NCBI GenBank assembly: GCA_902517815.1
Contig: CABYED010000001.1
Location: 186,001-250,000, forward strand
Origin: an uncultured SAR116 cluster alpha proteobacterium
Lineage (GTDB): Bacteria; Pseudomonadota; Alphaproteobacteria; Puniceispirillales; Marisalimonadaceae
Length of the DNA stretch: 64,000 bases
Reading direction: 5' to 3'
Both the position numbers and the translations under genes were made by a program. The notes beneath the pieces were generated by a model that made no database searches, was not told the origin of the DNA, and was given only the letters and a program-made list of their open reading frames with translations. Every line of letters starts with the position of its first letter. Position 1 is the stretch's first letter. This document shows, one piece after another, positions 17,910 to 27,301 of this stretch.

Positions 17910-18473
17910 ATGTATGCAGTAGTTAAAACCGGTGGAAAACAATATCGTGTCCAAAAAGAAGATGTGGTTTTAGTCGAAAAACTTAACGCCAACGATGGTG
18001 ATCAGCTAGTGCTTAGTGATGTGTTAATGGTAGGTGATGGAAAAAAAGTAACAGTGGGATCTCCGCATGTAAATGATGCTGCGGTAATGGCACAAGTTAT
18101 TAGACAAACTCGTGGTCCAAAAATTACAATGATATATAAGCGAAGAAGAAAGAATAGTAGAAGAAAACAAGGTCATAAACAAGATTTAACACTTCTTAAA
18201 ATAATTGATATAGCTGAAACTGGTGGATCTAAATTATCTCCCAAAAAAGCTATTGATAAAACAACAGATAAAAAGACTAAAGTTGACACCAAACCAAAAA
18301 CCGAGTCTCAGTCAAAACCAGTTGAAGAAAAAGTTAAAAAAGTAGTTAAAGCCAAGTCAACTGCAAGCAAGACAACTGAAACAAAAACAAAATCAGCTTC
18401 TACTAAACCTGAAACAAATGCTAAAACAAAAACAATTACTAAAACAAAAAAAGCAACTACTAAAAAATTGTAA
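17910..18473 (+). CDS. rplU: 50S ribosomal protein L21 with long basic tail
   Basis: 187 residues. Residues 1-101 are a complete L21 core (MYAVVKTGGKQYRV, then IYKRRRKNSRRKQGHKQ). Residues about 102-187 form a low-complexity Lys/Thr/Ser/Ala-rich tail, so the protein is almost twice the usual length of about 103. Such tails occur on L21 in other alphaproteobacteria and are probably disordered and RNA-binding. It is followed by rpmA after 11 bases, the near-universal L21-L27 pair. Confidence 0.96.
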   Translation: MYAVVKTGGKQYRVQKEDVVLVEKLNANDGDQLVLSDVLMVGDGKKVTVGSPHVNDAAVMAQVIRQTRGPKITMIYKRRRKNSRRKQGHKQDLTLLKIIDIAETGGSKLSPKKAIDKTTDKKTKVDTKPKTESQSKPVEEKVKKVVKAKSTASKTTETKTKSASTKPETNAKTKTITKTKKATTKKL

Positions 18474-18484
18474 AGGATTAATAA

Positions 18485-18754
18485 ATGGCACATAAAAAAG
18501 CAGGCGGTAGTTCTAGAAATGGTAGAGACTCAGCTGGGAGAAGATTGGGTGTTAAAAAATTTGGCAGTGAAGCAGTGGTTGCTGGCAACATTATAATTAG
18601 ACAGCGTGGTACCAAGTATCACCCAGGATTAAACGTAGGAATGGGTAAAGATCATACAATTTTTTCACTTATAGATGGTCATGTTAAGTTTAAAGAACAT
18701 AAAGGAAAAAAAATGTTTGTTTCTGTGGAACCAATCAAACAAGCAGCTGAATAA
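18485..18754 (+). CDS. rpmA: 50S ribosomal protein L27
   Basis: 89 residues, usual length. The start [20 protein letters not shown] and the core [10 protein letters not shown] are diagnostic. L27 reaches toward the peptidyl-transferase centre of the large subunit. The N-terminus is already the mature AHKKA form, without the processed extension seen in Firmicutes. It is second in the rplU-rpmA unit and is closed by a good hairpin terminator. Confidence 0.98.
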   Translation: MAHKKAGGSSRNGRDSAGRRLGVKKFGSEAVVAGNIIIRQRGTKYHPGLNVGMGKDHTIFSLIDGHVKFKEHKGKKMFVSVEPIKQAAE

Positions 18755-18778
18755 TCAAACCCTTATTATTTAAACCCT

Positions 18779-18801
18779 GGAATAGCTTTGTTAGCTATTC
18801 C
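18779..18801 (+). terminator. Rho-independent terminator after rpmA
   Basis: Perfect 9-bp stem GGAATAGCT (18779-18787) with AGCTATTCC (18793-18801), a 5-base loop, then TTATTTATTTT. It separates rplU-rpmA from obgE. Confidence 0.8.
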
Positions 18802-18852
18802 TTATTTATTTTAACTCTTTTCATCTAGAATACTATATATTAGGGTTTTATA

Positions 18853-19893
18853 ATGAAGTTTTTAGATCAAGCTAAAATCTATATAGCTAGTGGGCATGGT
18901 GGACCTGGATCTATTTCTTTTAGAAGAGAAGCACATGTTCCTTTTGGTGGACCAGATGGCGGCAATGGTGGCCGAGGTGGCGATGTTATTGCTTTGTGTT
19001 CCGACGGCCTTAATACACTAATAGATTTTCGTTATCAACAACATTTCAAAGCCAGGCCTGGAGAGGGTGGCAAAGGAAGAGATAAAAGTGGAATGAGTGG
19101 CAAAGATGTTGTTCTAAGGCTTCCGGTTGGAACACAGATATTAGACGAAACAAATAATTTTATATTAGCTGATATGACAGAAATTGGGCAAAAAATTGTT
19201 TTAGCTAAAGGGGGTGAAGGAGGTAAAGGTAATGCTTTTTTTAAAACGTCTGTTAATCAAGCGCCAAGAAAAGCGCAACCTGGAGGTCCATTAGAAGAAA
19301 AATGGATTTGGCTTCGACTAAAATTAATAGCAGATATAGGCTTAATAGGACTACCAAATGCAGGTAAAAGCACGTTACTTTCCAGAATTACAGCAGCCAA
19401 ACCTAAAATAGCCGACTACCCTTTTACAACACTGCATCCAAATCTTGGAGTAGTAAATCAAGATAATATGGAATTTGTAATAGCGGATATTCCTGGATTA
19501 ATAGAGGGTGCTCATGAAGGATCTGGCTTAGGTCATAGATTTTTAGGTCATGTTGAACGTTGCCAAGGATTATTGCATCTAATAGACGTTACTTCAAAAG
19601 ATATTAAAAAGGATTACTTTACGATTATTCGTGAAATTAAAGAATATGACAGTAATTTATCGAAGAAAAAACAGATCTTAGTTTTAACAAAATGCGATGC
19701 TGTTGAAGATAAAAAAGTTAAGTCTGCGAAAGAAATTTTAACAAAACTTAATGTAGATAATGTTATTAATATTTCTTCAGTTTCGGGAGAAAATATAACT
19801 TACCTGATTAGGGAGTTACAAAACTTTATAGTAAAAATGAAAAATAAAGAAAATAGTAAAAATCAAAAAAAAATTTTATCTTGGTCTCCATAA
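18853..19893 (+). CDS. obgE: GTPase ObgE (CgtA)
   Basis: 346 residues. The N-terminal Obg fold is glycine-rich (GGPGSISFRREAHVPFGGPDGG and further Gly repeats up to about 155). The G domain follows, with G1 GLPNAGKSTL, G3 DIPGLIEGAHEG and G4 LTKCD. The usual length is 330-430, and there is no long C-terminal OCT domain. ObgE acts in 50S assembly and stress signalling. It begins a long plus-strand run and ends 3 bases before proB. Confidence 0.97.
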   Translation: MKFLDQAKIYIASGHGGPGSISFRREAHVPFGGPDGGNGGRGGDVIALCSDGLNTLIDFRYQQHFKARPGEGGKGRDKSGMSGKDVVLRLPVGTQILDETNNFILADMTEIGQKIVLAKGGEGGKGNAFFKTSVNQAPRKAQPGGPLEEKWIWLRLKLIADIGLIGLPNAGKSTLLSRITAAKPKIADYPFTTLHPNLGVVNQDNMEFVIADIPGLIEGAHEGSGLGHRFLGHVERCQGLLHLIDVTSKDIKKDYFTIIREIKEYDSNLSKKKQILVLTKCDAVEDKKVKSAKEILTKLNVDNVINISSVSGENITYLIRELQNFIVKMKNKENSKNQKKILSWSP

Positions 19894-19896
19894 AGA

Positions 19897-21033
19897 ATGA
19901 CAAAAATGAAAAAAGAAAATTTAATAAAAGACTCAAAAAGAATTGTAATAAAAATAGGCTCCTCACTTTTGATAGACAAAAATGAGGGTAATCTTAAAAG
20001 TGAATGGTTAAGGTCTTTAGCTCAAGAAATAAATCAACTTATAAAACAAAAAAAAGAAATTATAATCGTTTCCTCAGGGTCTATTGCACTTGGCCAAAAA
20101 CAATTGAAACTAACAGGTAATTTGTCTTTAGATGAAAAACAAGCTGCTGCTGCAACAGGTCAAGTAAGCCTAGCTCATGCTTGGAAAGAGATTATGGAAA
20201 AATTTGGTCTCAATATAGCACAAATTTTACTTGCACCTGACGATACGGAGACAAGAAGAAAACATCTAAATGCAAGAGCAACGTTATTAAAACTTGTTGA
20301 GTTACAAGTTATTCCTGTAATTAATGAAAACGACACAGTCTCTACTGAAGAGATTAGATTTGGAGACAATGATAGGCTGGCAGCAAGAGTTGCACAAATG
20401 TGTAGTGCAGATTTACTTATATTACTATCTGATATAAATGGTCTTTATTCTTCTGATCCTAATAAGAATAGAGGGACAGTCTTTATAGAAGAAATTCCTG
20501 AAATTACCGATGAAATTGAAAGAATGGCAGGTCCACCAATCACAAGCATATCATCTGGGGGTATGGTTACCAAAATTGCTGCTGCTAAAATAGCTACTAA
20601 AGCAGGTTGTCACATGATCATTTGCAATGGACATTTTAATGGTCCTTTATCAAAGTTAGAAATTGATGGAACTCAATTTAGTTGGTTTAGTGCAATCGAA
20701 AAACCATTGAACTCAAGAAAACAATGGATTTCTGGTGCATTACAAGTTAAAGGGAAAATAACTATAGACAAAGGTGCAGTTGAAGCTATGAAAAAAGGTT
20801 TTTCTATGCTGTCTGCTGGTATAATTAGTACAGAAGGCAACTATGAAAAAGGTGATTTGATACAAATAGTAGATGAACAACAAAACTTTTTAGGAAAAGG
20901 CTTAATACACTTTAACAATTCTGAAGTAGATTTAATTAAAGGGTCAAAAAGCAATGATATTGAAACTATCTTAGGCTACAGAGGTAAGGACGAAGTAGTC
21001 CACAGAGATGATCTAGTACTGGAAAAAAAATGA
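19897..21033 (+). CDS. proB: Glutamate 5-kinase
   Basis: 378 residues with the amino-acid kinase domain (RIVIKIGSSLL at the start, then VSSGSIALGQKQL and INENDTVSTEEIRFGDND) and a C-terminal PUA domain from about residue 275. It catalyses the first step of proline synthesis, ATP-dependent phosphorylation of glutamate. A second ATG three codons in (MKKEN) is an alternative start. Its TGA overlaps the proA ATG by 4 bases, so the two steps are translationally coupled. Confidence 0.97.
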   Translation: MTKMKKENLIKDSKRIVIKIGSSLLIDKNEGNLKSEWLRSLAQEINQLIKQKKEIIIVSSGSIALGQKQLKLTGNLSLDEKQAAAATGQVSLAHAWKEIMEKFGLNIAQILLAPDDTETRRKHLNARATLLKLVELQVIPVINENDTVSTEEIRFGDNDRLAARVAQMCSADLLILLSDINGLYSSDPNKNRGTVFIEEIPEITDEIERMAGPPITSISSGGMVTKIAAAKIATKAGCHMIICNGHFNGPLSKLEIDGTQFSWFSAIEKPLNSRKQWISGALQVKGKITIDKGAVEAMKKGFSMLSAGIISTEGNYEKGDLIQIVDEQQNFLGKGLIHFNNSEVDLIKGSKSNDIETILGYRGKDEVVHRDDLVLEKK

Positions 21034-22295
21034 GTGACAACAACATTTTTGAATATATAAAAAATATAAATAAAAAATCCAAAGATGCTTTTAATGTCAT
21101 CTCTAGAAGTAGTTCAAAAGACAGAAATTTAGCAATATTAAATACATCTAAAATTATAAAACAAGAACAAGAAGAGATCCTCAAAGCAAACAAAATTGAT
21201 ATTGAAAATGCTAAAAGAAAACAACTTAACAATGCTTTTCTTGATAGGCTTTTGCTAGATGATAAAAGAATTGATAATATTGTGGAGGGCTTAAAGCAAA
21301 TTTCAGAAATGAGTGATCCTATTGGCGTTGAGTTATCAAAATGGACACAACCAAATGGTTTGAATATTTCAAGAATTTCAGTTCCATTGGGTATAATTGG
21401 TATTATTTACGAATCGAGACCTAATGTAACTATAGATGCTGGTAGCCTATGCATTAAATCTGGTAACACTGCAATACTTAGAGGTGGATCTGACTCTATT
21501 AATTCTTCTAAAATATTAGCTAAATGCATGCAAAAAGGCCTTGAAAGTGCACATTTACCCAGTAAAACGGTACAATTAGTTGAAAACACTGATAGAGAGG
21601 CTGTTTCAGCAATGCTTACTTCAACTGGAGAAATTGATATCATCATACCTCGTGGAGGGAAATCTCTCGTTAAAAAAATTCAAGATGAAGCAAGAGTTCC
21701 AGTCTTCGCTCACTTGGAGGGAATATGCCATGTATATGTAGATAAAGATGCAGATATAAATAAAGCAGTAAAAATCATAGTAAACTCAAAAATGAGAAGA
21801 ACAGGGATATGTGGCGCCTTAGAAACATTACTTGTAGATAGACATATCTCTGAAAAAGCTCTGCCACTTATAGTAAAAAAATTAGTTGAATCAGGATGTC
21901 ATATTAGAGGGGATATTGAAACTAAAGAAATTGTAGATGAAATTGAATTAGCATCAGAAAACGATTGGCATACTGAATATCTTGAAGCTATTTTATCTAT
22001 AAAATTAGTTGATGGAGTATCAGGGGCTATAGACCACATTAGTAAATATTCATCAAACCATACAGAATCTATAATTACAGAAAATACCAGAGTAGCTGAG
22101 ACTTTTCTAGCTAATGTTGATAGCGCAATTGTTATGCATAACACTTCAACTCAATTTGCGGATGGAGGAGAGTTTGGAATGGGTGCAGAAATAGGAATAT
22201 CTACTGGTAGAATACATGCTAGAGGTCCAGTTGGAGCTGCTCAATTAACTAGTTTTAAATATATTGTTAGAGGAAATGACCAAATACGTGGATAA
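21030..22295 (+). CDS. proA: Gamma-glutamyl phosphate reductase
   Basis: 421 residues, standard length. Motifs: IYESRPNVTIDAGSLCIKSGN, ILRGGSDS, IIPRGGKSLV, and the catalytic cysteine in RRTGICGALETLL near residue 255, with EFGMGAEIGISTGRIHARGPVG at the end. It reduces glutamyl-5-phosphate to the semialdehyde in proline synthesis. It overlaps proB by 4 bases and nadD by about 20. Confidence 0.97.
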   Translation: MSDNNIFEYIKNINKKSKDAFNVISRSSSKDRNLAILNTSKIIKQEQEEILKANKIDIENAKRKQLNNAFLDRLLLDDKRIDNIVEGLKQISEMSDPIGVELSKWTQPNGLNISRISVPLGIIGIIYESRPNVTIDAGSLCIKSGNTAILRGGSDSINSSKILAKCMQKGLESAHLPSKTVQLVENTDREAVSAMLTSTGEIDIIIPRGGKSLVKKIQDEARVPVFAHLEGICHVYVDKDADINKAVKIIVNSKMRRTGICGALETLLVDRHISEKALPLIVKKLVESGCHIRGDIETKEIVDEIELASENDWHTEYLEAILSIKLVDGVSGAIDHISKYSSNHTESIITENTRVAETFLANVDSAIVMHNTSTQFADGGEFGMGAEIGISTGRIHARGPVGAAQLTSFKYIVRGNDQIRG

Positions 22296-22923
22296 AGATC
22301 TGAAAGTCAATTTTAAAAATAGTATTCCAATATGTTATTCTTACTCTAGAAACAGAAAAATCGGCATTTTAGGAGGTTCTTTTAATCCAGCACATGTTGG
22401 TCATATTCACATTACTAATACTGCACTTACAAATCTTGGACTAGATGAAATTTGGTGGTTAGTTGCACCTCAAAATAGATTAAAATCTTGTTTAGATATG
22501 GAGAATTTTGACAAAAGACTGAGTTATGCTAGGCTAATAACAAAAAATATTTCTTATATAAAAGTCTTAGACCTTGAAAAAAAAAATCAGCTATACGCCA
22601 CATACAAAACGGTTAATTTTTTGAAACAGAAAACCCGAAAGGTAAAATTTATCTGGCTAATGGGAAGTGATATTTTAGACAATTTAAATAAATGGCTTTA
22701 TCCAAATTTAATAGCTCAAAATATTCATATTGCTGTTATTTCTAGGCCAGGCTATTTAAATACTTTTTTAAACACCTCAAGAGTTCCAAATTTTGGGAAG
22801 AAACTTAAAACAATTAAAAGTAGAATTATATTTCATAAAAAAAAACCAGTCTGGGTTTTTTTAAAGAATAAATTATTATCTATCTCGTCATCAGAGATAA
22901 GAAAAACTAAAACTTACACTTAA
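22276..22923 (+). CDS. nadD: Nicotinate-nucleotide adenylyltransferase
   Basis: About 215 residues from the ATG at 22276; a TTG at 22264 is the alternative. The nucleotidyltransferase HxGH motif appears in ILGGSFNPAHVGHIHI, and the C-terminal ISSSEIR motif is present in degenerate form (usually ISSTxIR). It makes nicotinate adenine dinucleotide during NAD synthesis. Compared with many NadD proteins the N-terminus carries about 25 extra residues before the beta strand KIGILGG. It overlaps proA and precedes rsfS by 12 bases. Confidence 0.92.
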   Translation: MTKYVDKDLKVNFKNSIPICYSYSRNRKIGILGGSFNPAHVGHIHITNTALTNLGLDEIWWLVAPQNRLKSCLDMENFDKRLSYARLITKNISYIKVLDLEKKNQLYATYKTVNFLKQKTRKVKFIWLMGSDILDNLNKWLYPNLIAQNIHIAVISRPGYLNTFLNTSRVPNFGKKLKTIKSRIIFHKKKPVWVFLKNKLLSISSSEIRKTKTYT

Positions 22924-22935
22924 TGGGATCATGTA

Positions 22936-23310
22936 ATGATAAAAACAAAAAGTTTATCTTCTAAAGAATTGTTAAAATTTACATTAAAATCATTGGAAAA
23001 TGATAAAGGAATAGACATTGTCAGTATTGATCTAATTGGTAGAAGTAGCATTGCAGATTATATGATAGTTGTAAGTGGGAATACTGCCAGACAAGTAACT
23101 GCTATGGCAAATAACTTAGTAAAAAAATATAAAGAAATAGGCCTTCGCTTATCTTCTCCAGAAGGTATGTCAAATGGAGATTGGGTTTTAATTGATGCGA
23201 ATGATATTTTAGTTCACATTTTTCGACCAGAAGTAAGAGATTTTTATAGCCTAGAAAAAATGTGGGAAAAAAAACAAGATAATATATCAAGTGACGCAGT
23301 AAAAAAATAA
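22936..23310 (+). CDS. rsfS: Ribosomal silencing factor RsfS
   Basis: 124 residues with the RsfS/DUF143 core: DIVSIDLIGRSSIADYMIVVSGNTARQVTAMA, then the WVLIDANDILVHIFRPEVRDFYSLEKMW block. RsfS binds L14 and blocks subunit joining in stationary or starved cells. The nadD-rsfS-rlmH order is widely conserved. It ends one base before rlmH. Confidence 0.96.
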   Translation: MIKTKSLSSKELLKFTLKSLENDKGIDIVSIDLIGRSSIADYMIVVSGNTARQVTAMANNLVKKYKEIGLRLSSPEGMSNGDWVLIDANDILVHIFRPEVRDFYSLEKMWEKKQDNISSDAVKK

Positions 23311-23311
23311 A

Positions 23312-23761
23312 ATGAAATATAGAATTTCAACAATTGGTAAAATTAAAAGCAATGATGAAGACTTGATTACTAGAAAATATCTTAAAAGAATTAAAAATAT
23401 TGAATTAAAACAATATGAAGTTAAAACAAAAAATAAAGAAAAACAATTAGACAAAGAAGCTGATAAGCTAATTAATTCAACACCCAAAAACAGTAAATTG
23501 ATCTTACTTGATGAAGAAGGTGAGAATTTATCTAGTTCAGACCTAGCAAAATTAATATTAAATTGGAGCAATAATAATATAACGAGTGTGAATTTTGCAA
23601 TTGGTGGTGCATTTGGAAATGGACTGAAAATAAAAAAAACAGCAGATAAAATTATTGCCTTTGGTAAACTTACTTGGCCACATCAAATGGTTAAAATGAT
23701 GATTGCTGAACAAATTTACAGAATAGAAACTATTATTCAAGGGCATCCTTATCATAAATAA
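23312..23761 (+). CDS. rlmH: 23S rRNA pseudouridine-1915 N3-methyltransferase
   Basis: 149 residues, a SPOUT methyltransferase. The knot is visible in LILLDEEGENLSS, FAIGGAFGNGLKI and the C-terminal LTWPHQMVKMMIAEQIYRI with GHPYHK. It methylates pseudouridine 1915 in helix 69 of 23S rRNA. It is directly after rsfS (1 base) and 23 bases before gpmI. Confidence 0.97.
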   Translation: MKYRISTIGKIKSNDEDLITRKYLKRIKNIELKQYEVKTKNKEKQLDKEADKLINSTPKNSKLILLDEEGENLSSSDLAKLILNWSNNNITSVNFAIGGAFGNGLKIKKTADKIIAFGKLTWPHQMVKMMIAEQIYRIETIIQGHPYHK

Positions 23762-23784
23762 AATTTTTTTAATGGATTTAATTG

Positions 23785-25326
23785 ATGGAAAACAAACAAA
23801 AAAAACTAATAGTTTTATGTATAATGGATGGCTGGGGAATTAATGAAAATATAGCAAATAATGCTGTAGCATTAGCAAAAACTCCAAATGTAGATTTTTT
23901 AACTAAAACATTTCCGTATTCAACCCTAGATGCTTCTGGTCAAGATGTTGGGTTGCCTATAGGTCAAGTAGGAAACTCTGAGGTTGGACATATGAACCTT
24001 GGTTCTGGAAGAGTGGTACTACAAACTCTACCAAAAATAAATAAAGCTTTTGACAATAATGAAATAGAAAAAAATTACAATTTTCAGAATTTTATTTTAA
24101 ATCATAATAAAAATAAGACTGTTCATCTGCTTGGTTTATGTAGTAATGGTGGAGTGCATTCACATTCATATCACATGATTGAAATGTCAAAACTTTTAAA
24201 AAAAAATAATTGTAAAACTTTGATACACATTTTTTCAGATGGACGAGATTGTTCTCCAAAACAATTAGGCCAGGATATAAAAAAATTTGAAATGTCCCTC
24301 CCAAAAAATATCAAGATAGCCTCACTTGTAGGAAGATACTACTCAATGGATAGAGATGATAGATGGGAGAGAGTAAAAAAGGCTTTTGATCTTATTGTAT
24401 GCGGAAAATATGATAGAAAGTTTTCTAATGTATCAGAAGGAATAGAAGAAGCTTATAAAAATAATGAAACTGACGAATTTATTTCACCAACTCTGATTGG
24501 AAATTATAAAGGATTTGAAGATGGTGATAGTTTAATTATGATAAACTTTCGGGCGGACCGAGTTAGAGAGTTATTAACAGCATTATTAGATCCTACATTT
24601 AGAAAATTTGAAAAAGATTTTAATACTCCAATTTTATCAAACAATCTTGGAATGACAGAATATTCAACAGAATTATCAAAATTTATGAATTCTATTTTTG
24701 TAAGAGAAAATATTAAGGACACACTTGGGGAGGTCATTTCAAATGCTAATTTAAAACAATTGAGACTAGCTGAAACAGAAAAATATCCTCATGTTACTTT
24801 CTTTTTTAATGGAGGAGAGGAGACGGTTTACCCTGGTGAAACTAGGGTAATGATACCTTCACCAAAAATATCTACATATGATTTACAACCTGAAATGTCA
24901 GCAAAGAAAATTGAGAATAAATTAATATCCTCCATAAAAGATAAACATTATGATCTTATTGTAATTAATTTTGCAAATCCTGATATGGTTGGACATACAG
25001 GTGATTTAAAAGCAGCTATCAAAGCAGTGGAAACTGTTGATAAAGCAATTGGAAATATAAAAGATACAATAATTAAATATGATGGACACATGTTATTGAC
25101 CGCAGACCATGGAAACTGTGAAGTTATGTTCGATGAAATAGCGAACTTGCCACATACCTCACATACATGTAATAAAGTTCCTTTGATACTTATTTCTAAA
25201 AATAATAATTATAAGTTAAGAGATGGAAGATTAGCAGATATTGCTCCAACAATTTTAGAACTTATTTCTATCAAATCACCTGAAAACATGAGTGGTAAAT
25301 CACTTTTAGTAAAACAAAAGTTATAA
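23785..25326 (+). CDS. gpmI: 2,3-bisphosphoglycerate-independent phosphoglycerate mutase
   Basis: 513 residues from the ATG at 23785, directly after an in-frame TTG. The alkaline-phosphatase-fold metal sites are present: MDGWG at the N-terminus, the catalytic serine in GNSEVGHMNLGSGR near residue 62, SDGRDC, NFRADR near 250, and VNFANPDMVGHTG and TADHGNCE toward the C-terminus. It interconverts 3- and 2-phosphoglycerate using manganese, without a cofactor. It sits between rlmH and ctpA. Confidence 0.96.
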   Translation: MENKQKKLIVLCIMDGWGINENIANNAVALAKTPNVDFLTKTFPYSTLDASGQDVGLPIGQVGNSEVGHMNLGSGRVVLQTLPKINKAFDNNEIEKNYNFQNFILNHNKNKTVHLLGLCSNGGVHSHSYHMIEMSKLLKKNNCKTLIHIFSDGRDCSPKQLGQDIKKFEMSLPKNIKIASLVGRYYSMDRDDRWERVKKAFDLIVCGKYDRKFSNVSEGIEEAYKNNETDEFISPTLIGNYKGFEDGDSLIMINFRADRVRELLTALLDPTFRKFEKDFNTPILSNNLGMTEYSTELSKFMNSIFVRENIKDTLGEVISNANLKQLRLAETEKYPHVTFFFNGGEETVYPGETRVMIPSPKISTYDLQPEMSAKKIENKLISSIKDKHYDLIVINFANPDMVGHTGDLKAAIKAVETVDKAIGNIKDTIIKYDGHMLLTADHGNCEVMFDEIANLPHTSHTCNKVPLILISKNNNYKLRDGRLADIAPTILELISIKSPENMSGKSLLVKQKL

Positions 25327-25407
25327 TTAGATTTTTCTGTAGTTGCTGTACTAAATATATTCTATATTATTAAAGTATGTTCTCAACTTGAATTAAGGCC
25401 TACTCAA

Positions 25408-26784
25408 ATGATTAAAAAAATCTCTACTTATAATATAAATTATAATATTAATGTTTTTTTAGTATTTTTTTTGGTTTTTAATATATGTTTGTTTGTACAA
25501 AATTTTGCTAGAGCTGAAAATCGTCAAGAAACCTATAAACAGCTAAATCTTTTTGGTGATGTTTTTCAGAGAGTACAGGAACAATACGTAGAAGAAGTTA
25601 CTGACAAAAAACTTATTGAATCTGCAATTTCAGGGATGCTTCAATCTCTTGATCCTCACTCCTCTTATTTAAGTGCAGAATCATATAAAGATATGCAGGT
25701 AAAGACCAAAGGAAAATTTGGTGGCTTAGGTATTGAAATAACCATGGAAGATGGTGTGGTAAAAGTTGTCTCACCGATAGATGACACTCCCGCTGCTAAT
25801 GCAGGCATGAAGTCAGGCGATTTAATTATTGGCATTAATGGAGAGTCAATCAGAGGGCTTTCAATAAATGACGCTGTATCTCAACTTCGAGGGCCTGTTG
25901 GAAGCAAGGTTATCATAACTGTTGTTCGTGATAAAAAAGATCCTTTTGAAATTGAAATAATTAGAGATGTTATAAAAATAAGATCTGTTAGACACAACAT
26001 TATCAAAAATATAGGTTATGTACGTTTAACTACCTTTTCGGATACAACAACTTCTGGTCTAGAAAAATCCATAGATGAAATTAAAAAAGAACTTGGAGAA
26101 AAATTTCAAGGATTAATATTAGATTTAAGAAATAATCCAGGGGGTCTTTTAAACCAATCAATCTCAGTTACTGACTCTTTCTTAAACCAGGGAGAAATAG
26201 TATCAACTCAAGGAAGAAAAGATAATGATACTTCAAGAATTTTTGCCAAAAAAGGTGATATCATTGATGGCAAACCCATGATAGTTCTTATCAATAGTGG
26301 GTCAGCATCTGCTAGCGAGATTGTGGCAGGAGCGCTTAAAGACCATTCAAGAGCAATAATAGTTGGTACTCGAAGTTTCGGTAAAGGATCAGTTCAATCT
26401 ATAATTCCTTTAGCAGGTAATGGTGCAATGAGACTTACAACTGCAAGATATTTCACACCAAGTGGTATATCAATACAAGCCAAAGGTATTGAACCAGATA
26501 TTATTGTAGAAGCTGGTATAACTGAATTGACTAAAGAAACACCAGAAAATAGAAGAGAAGAAAATTTAAGAGGAGCCTTGGACAAAAAAGAAAAAGACAA
26601 AAAGGATAGTGCTAATAGGACAGAATTAACTCCAATTGAAAAACTTTTACAAGATAATCAAATATCTAGGGCAGTTGACCTCATAAGAGGGATTAATTTA
26701 TTTAGTAATAGAAAGAAAACAACTTCTACCGCCAAAATTATAAAAAAACCTTTACATAATAAATTTAGTAGTTTTAGCAATTGA
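25408..26784 (+). CDS. ctpA: Carboxy-terminal processing protease (S41, CtpA)
   Basis: 458 residues with an N-terminal signal/anchor helix (about 12-33), a PDZ domain (about 95-185: GGLGIEI, GDLIIGINGESIRGLS) and an S41 catalytic domain with the serine in NSGSASASEIVAGAL and the lysine in GTRSFGKGSVQ. It degrades or trims periplasmic proteins from the C-terminus. A hydrophilic 80-residue tail follows. Its TGA overlaps the proposed TTG start of rppH by 4 bases. Confidence 0.95.
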   Translation: MIKKISTYNINYNINVFLVFFLVFNICLFVQNFARAENRQETYKQLNLFGDVFQRVQEQYVEEVTDKKLIESAISGMLQSLDPHSSYLSAESYKDMQVKTKGKFGGLGIEITMEDGVVKVVSPIDDTPAANAGMKSGDLIIGINGESIRGLSINDAVSQLRGPVGSKVIITVVRDKKDPFEIEIIRDVIKIRSVRHNIIKNIGYVRLTTFSDTTTSGLEKSIDEIKKELGEKFQGLILDLRNNPGGLLNQSISVTDSFLNQGEIVSTQGRKDNDTSRIFAKKGDIIDGKPMIVLINSGSASASEIVAGALKDHSRAIIVGTRSFGKGSVQSIIPLAGNGAMRLTTARYFTPSGISIQAKGIEPDIIVEAGITELTKETPENRREENLRGALDKKEKDKKDSANRTELTPIEKLLQDNQISRAVDLIRGINLFSNRKKTTSTAKIIKKPLHNKFSSFSN

Positions 26785-27296
26785 GTATAATTAAGAACAA
26801 CATTCCTCTTTTAGAAAGACCATATCGTTCTTGTGTCGGGTTAATGGTTTTTAATAAAGACGGAAACGTATTTTGTGGACAAAGACTTGATAACAAAGCT
26901 GAAGCATGGCAATTACCCCAAGGAGGTATTGACACAGGAGAACTACCTGTAGAGGCTGGATATAGAGAATTAAAAGAAGAGACCAGTATAACTAATATTG
27001 AGTTTATAAGTGAATATCCAGATTGGTTGAATTATGACATTCCTTTGCCATTAGCAGACAATCTTTGGGAAGGAAAGTATAGAGGACAAACTCAAAGGTG
27101 GCTTTTATTTCATTTTATGGGAAAAGATAAAGAGATAGATATTAATACAAACCATCCTGAATTTAAAAGCTGGATTTGGCTTGACCCAGAATTATTACCT
27201 GAAAAAGCAATTTCATTTAAGAAAGATGTTTACAGAAAAATTAATGAAATATTCATCCCAATGATCAAAAACTTTAATTCTTCAAACTTTAATTAA
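26781..27296 (+). CDS. rppH: RNA pyrophosphohydrolase (Nudix)
   Basis: 171 residues from a TTG at 26781. The N-terminus LLERPYRSCVGLMVFN matches the family, so the start is credible. The Nudix box is complete (GGIDTGELPVEAGYRELKEET). RppH removes pyrophosphate from 5' triphosphate mRNA ends and so starts decay. The ctpA-rppH pair next to the ATP synthase region is common in alphaproteobacteria. It overlaps ctpA by 4 bases. Confidence 0.94.
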   Translation: MSIIKNNIPLLERPYRSCVGLMVFNKDGNVFCGQRLDNKAEAWQLPQGGIDTGELPVEAGYRELKEETSITNIEFISEYPDWLNYDIPLPLADNLWEGKYRGQTQRWLLFHFMGKDKEIDINTNHPEFKSWIWLDPELLPEKAISFKKDVYRKINEIFIPMIKNFNSSNFN

Positions 27297-27301
27297 TTAT
27301 T